Positions 31,491 through 35,794 of a stretch of 35,794 nucleotides of DNA are shown here, one piece after another. Location of the stretch: contig CAITPF010000339.1 of assembly GCA_903894155.1 (NCBI GenBank), forward strand, positions 1 through 35,794, read 5' to 3'. The notes under the pieces were generated by a model that did no database searches, was not told the origin of the DNA, and saw only the letters and a program-made list of their open reading frames with translations. Position 1 is the stretch's first letter. Each line of letters starts with the position of its first letter. The stretch is from an uncultured beta proteobacterium (lineage in GTDB: Bacteria > Pseudomonadota > Gammaproteobacteria > Burkholderiales > Burkholderiaceae_B). A program made the translations under genes and the position numbers.

Positions 31491-33128
31491 ATGGCCGAGC
31501 AGGAACTCAAGTTGCACGTCCCTCGAGGCGCCCGGCCCGGCATTGAGCGCGAGTTGCTGCGCCTGCCCGTGACGCGTGTACGACTGCGCGCCAGTTATTT
31601 CGATACCCCGTCGCGGGCGCTTGCGCTGGCAGGCGTCGCATTGCGCCTGCGCCTTGAAGGTCGCAAGTGGATCCAGACGCTGAAAATGCGCGGCGAGCAC
31701 GCACTTGCGCGCATTGAGCTCAACCACGCCCGCCCGAACGCATCGCTCGATCTCGGCGCCTACGCGGGGACACCGGCCGAGGCGATCCTTGCCTCGCTCA
31801 AGGAGCCACTCGGCGTCTGCTATGAAAGCGACGTGCGGCGCGTGCTGCGGGTCGTACGCACGCGGCACGGCGCCGTCGAGATCGCTTATGACACCGGATG
31901 TCTGCGCGCGGGAGCCCTGGAGCTGCCCATCTCGGAAATTGAATTCGAATTGCTCAGCGGTCGCCTGGCGGCGGTATTTTCGCTTGGGCGCCGCTGGCAA
32001 AAAGTGCATGGCCTCGTCGTCGATGCGCGCAGCAAATCCGAGCGCGGGGATCAGTTGGCCTTGCTCGATCAAAAGTTGACGGCCGCTGCGGGCGACAACG
32101 AAGCCGCCGCTATGGCGCGCGCGGCGCTCGTGGCGGGCTTCTGGGCACACAGTGGTTCCGCGCCGGTCGCCCTGGCGTCTGGCCTGACGCCGGCGCAGGC
32201 GCTGCGTACGGTGACTTTCGAATGCCTCGAGCAGATCGTGCGCAACAGCGCCGTGCTCACCGAGATCGATACCGCCGGGGTCTGCCGCGCCGCCACCTCT
32301 GAGCACGTTCACCAGTTGCGGGTTGGCGTGCGCAGACTCCGGTCGGCCTGGTCGCTATTTGACGGCATCACGGATTTGCCGCCCGACGAACTGCGCCAGG
32401 AAATTCGCCGGCATTTCGCGATGCTTGGCGGAACCCGCGATGACGACGTACTGCGCGAGACGCTCCTGCCCGTGCTGACCAAGGCAGGGCTTCCGCCATT
32501 GGAGTTCGGCTCCAATGCACACGAGGGCGACGATGGCGCCCAGGTGGCCGCGAGCCGCGAGTTTCAGGGCTGGATTCTCGACGTCATGGCCTGGTCGCTT
32601 GACGCCCAGCCCGTGGTCTCGCACCGCCCGATGATCATCGCAGCGCCCGTGCCGGCTGCGCCCGCCGCCAGCGCATCAGATTCCGCAGCCAGCGTACAGG
32701 AAAGCCCTGCCCTGCTAGCGCCATCATCGCCACCGCCCCCCGCGCTGCGCCAGACCCTGCGCGATCGCCTGCATCGCTGGCATCGTCGCATCCTGCGTGA
32801 AGGCCTGCGATTTTCCGAACTCAGCGAGGAGGCTCGCCACGATCTGCGCAAAAGGGTCAAGCGACTGCGTTATGGCTTGCAGTTCGCTGAAGCGCTGCTT
32901 CCCTCGGCACGCCTGAAGCTCTATCGCAAAAAGCTTGCCGTGGTGCAGGATATTCTGGGCGAAATGAACGATCTGGCCGTCGGCTTTGCCCGTTTTGAAC
33001 AAATGCGCGAAGCGCAGCCCTCAGCGTGGTTCGCCTGCGGCTGGATCCGGTCGCGGCTTGAAACGCTCACGCACAAAGCCGCCGAGGCTTTCCAGGATCT
33101 GTCGAAAGCAAAACATTTCTGGCACTAG
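31491..33128 (+). CDS. CYTH-CHAD domain protein, probable inorganic triphosphatase
   Basis: This 545-residue protein has an N-terminal CYTH domain (residues 1-200) with the EQELK form of the ExExK motif and the Arg/Lys/Glu-rich tunnel strands (RLRASYFDTP, LRLRLEGRKWIQTLK, EIEFELLSG), and a C-terminal CHAD domain (about 225-540) with conserved His-bearing helices (EHVHQLRVGVRRLRSAW and RHDLRKRVKRLRYGLQF). CYTH enzymes of this type cleave inorganic triphosphate, and CHAD binds polyphosphate. The open frame extends to 31203, but the ATG at 31491 begins at the domain. A long Pro/Ala linker interrupts CHAD near residue 385-425. Confidence 0.92.
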   Translation: MAEQELKLHVPRGARPGIERELLRLPVTRVRLRASYFDTPSRALALAGVALRLRLEGRKWIQTLKMRGEHALARIELNHARPNASLDLGAYAGTPAEAILASLKEPLGVCYESDVRRVLRVVRTRHGAVEIAYDTGCLRAGALELPISEIEFELLSGRLAAVFSLGRRWQKVHGLVVDARSKSERGDQLALLDQKLTAAAGDNEAAAMARAALVAGFWAHSGSAPVALASGLTPAQALRTVTFECLEQIVRNSAVLTEIDTAGVCRAATSEHVHQLRVGVRRLRSAWSLFDGITDLPPDELRQEIRRHFAMLGGTRDDDVLRETLLPVLTKAGLPPLEFGSNAHEGDDGAQVAASREFQGWILDVMAWSLDAQPVVSHRPMIIAAPVPAAPAASASDSAASVQESPALLAPSSPPPPALRQTLRDRLHRWHRRILREGLRFSELSEEARHDLRKRVKRLRYGLQFAEALLPSARLKLYRKKLAVVQDILGEMNDLAVGFARFEQMREAQPSAWFACGWIRSRLETLTHKAAEAFQDLSKAKHFWH

Positions 33129-33129
33129 C

Positions 33130-33143
33130 CGGGCGTTCGCCCG
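33130..33143. terminator. Short GC hairpin between convergent CYTH-CHAD and ftsY
   Basis: CGGGCGTTCGCCCG forms a 6-base stem with a 2-base loop, 2 bases after the CYTH-CHAD stop. No T-tract follows, so it is only a possible terminator in the 70-base convergent gap. Confidence 0.35.
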
Positions 33144-33198
33144 TCACGATCCGCCTCAGCCATTGCCGGGAGGGATCTCGCGCCCGCGTGCCAGCGCC

Positions 33199-34351
33199 TC
33201 AGGGCGGCCCGACGAGCGCCGACGCGAACTCCTGCGCCACGAAGGGCTGCAAATCCTCCAGCCGCTCGCCGACCCCGATCCAGTAGACGGGAACCGGTCG
33301 TACGCCCTGGCTGCCCGCGGCGACCGCGGCCAGCGTGCCTCCCTTGGCCGTGCCATCAAGCTTGGTCACGATCAGGCCGGTCAAGCCGATCGCCGCATCG
33401 AACGCCTTGATCTGCGACAGCACATTCTGCCCGGTGTTGCCATCCACCACCAACAGCACCTCGTGGGGTGCGCTGGCATCCGCCTTGGCGATCACGCGGC
33501 GGATTTTCTTGAGCTCGTCCATCAGGTTCAGTTGCGTGGGCAGGCGCCCCGCGGTGTCGACCATCACGACATCGATTCCGCGCGCCCGGCCGGCATGCAC
33601 GGCGTCAAACGCAACCGCCGCAGGATCGGCCCCCTCCTGCGAAATCACCGTGACGTTATTGCGTGCCCCCCATTCCATCAGTTGCTGACGCGCTGCCGCA
33701 CGGAAGGTATCGCCCGCAGCGAGCAGCACCTTGGCACCTTGTCGTTGCAGCGAGTACGCCAGTTTGCCGATCGACGTGGTCTTGCCGGCGCCGTTCACGC
33801 CCGCGATCATGACGACCAACGGCTTGACACGCCCCACTTCGAACGGTTTTTCGAGCACCTTGAGGTGCTCCGTCAGGATCTCGCGCAGCGCCTGCCTGAC
33901 GGCTTCGGCGTCCTCGATACGATCGCGGCGCACGCGCGCACGCAGCGCCACGAGAAGTTTATCCGTTGCTTCGACCCCCGCATCGGCCATAATGAGCGCG
34001 GTCTCGAGTTCGTCAAAGAGCGCTGCATCGACCTTGACGCCGACAAAGAGGCTGCCAATGCTTTGACCAGTGCGGGAAAGCCCCTTCCGAAGGCGCGCGA
34101 CCCATGAACCCTTCGCTGCCGGGGCGGGTTGGTCGTCATACAAATCGCTGGGACGAACCGCAGGGCCTTCCGGTTCGTCGCCGATTGCCGCACTGGCGGA
34201 TTCCGTGCCGATCGGTGTGGACGGTGCCGCAGGCTGCGGCGAGAGCGCTTGCAATGGGGCGACGGGGGGCTCGGTGCCGGCCAGGTCCGCCATGTCGGGC
34301 GGCTGCGCCGCTGGCGCCGCGGGAGGTGTTTTTTTCTTGAAGAAGCTGAAC

Positions 34352-34353
<2 letters not shown>
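33199..34353 (-). CDS. ftsY: Signal recognition particle receptor FtsY
   Basis: FtsY docks SRP-bound ribosomes at the membrane and hydrolyses GTP. It begins MFSFFKKKTPP, has a Pro/Ala-rich acidic A domain (to about residue 80), then the N domain (LRKGLSRTGQSIGSLF) and the G domain with AGVNGAGKTTSIGKLA (G1), ARQQLMEWG, MVDTAGRLPT (G3) and LIVTKLDGTAKGG (G4). Length is 384 residues. The ATG at 34353 overlaps the divergent rsmD ATG; longer starts up to 34404 lack the family N-terminus. Confidence 0.96.
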
Positions 34354-35706
<1,353 letters not shown>

Positions 35707-35751
35707 GGCGACGCCCGTCCCTGCGCCGCCTGCTGGCCAGCCCCCCTTATC

Positions 35752-35794
35752 ATTCGGGCCATTCGGGCCATTCGGGCCATTCGGGCCATTCGGG
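35752..35794. repeat. 9-base tandem repeat running off the window end
   Basis: ATTCGGGCC is repeated head to tail four times (35752-35787) and a fifth copy is cut at 7 bases by the end of the sequence. It lies 45 bases after the ferredoxin stop, in non-coding sequence. Confidence 0.9.

Overview
The window looks like chromosomal DNA of a betaproteobacterium of the order Burkholderiales, probably near Alcaligenaceae (Bordetella/Achromobacter relatives). This is inferred from GC-rich coding, two Bug-type tripartite-carboxylate binding proteins, several CaiB/CoA-ligase-free acyl-CoA genes, a ribBX-ribH-nusB-thiL-pgpA-pncC housekeeping run, and the divergent ftsY/rsmD-coaD-ferredoxin arrangement. 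No tRNA, rRNA, CRISPR array, integrase or transposase was seen.

Layout. (1) Bases 1-5184, minus strand: a cupin-type XRE regulator, a polar amino acid ABC importer (binding protein, permease, ATPase), a DAO-family flavin oxidase, and an autotransporter whose frame is broken near base 385. The first five read as one uptake-and-oxidation operon for an amine or amino acid. (2) Bases 5263-15353: an exopolysaccharide locus. The plus-strand arm is a BcsE-like c-di-GMP receptor, a TPR/outer-membrane-barrel exporter, a family 2 glycosyltransferase, a 69-residue membrane peptide and a membrane-anchored NodB-type deacetylase. The convergent minus-strand arm is an AlgX/AlgJ-like O-acetyltransferase and a GH46 chitosanase. 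No cellulose synthase (BcsA/B/C/Z/G) is present. This is the most interesting part: a probable c-di-GMP-controlled secretion system for an amino-sugar polymer that is N-deacetylated, perhaps O-acetylated, and trimmed by a chitosanase. (3) Bases 15354-24964: accessory catabolism, with two Bug binding proteins, MmgE/PrpD, two family III CoA-transferases, an acyl-CoA dehydrogenase, a crotonase, an SDR and a tandem-fused tautomerase. (4) Bases 25042-35706: mostly housekeeping genes (dgkA, pyrF, pncC, pgpA, thiL, nusB, ribH, ribBX, a HAD phosphatase, a CYTH-CHAD protein, ftsY, rsmD, coaD, ferredoxin).

How the EPS genes could work together (inference): the glycosyltransferase makes and translocates a hexosamine chain; BcsE senses c-di-GMP and may be held at the membrane by the 69-residue peptide in the way BcsF holds BcsE; the deacetylase exposes amino groups in the periplasm; the TPR-barrel protein exports the chain; AlgX-like and chitosanase proteins decorate and cut it. 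GH46 specificity points to beta-1,4-linked, chitosan-like glucosamine rather than the beta-1,6 polymer made by Pga/Hms systems. All assignments come from reading motifs by eye; no database search was run.
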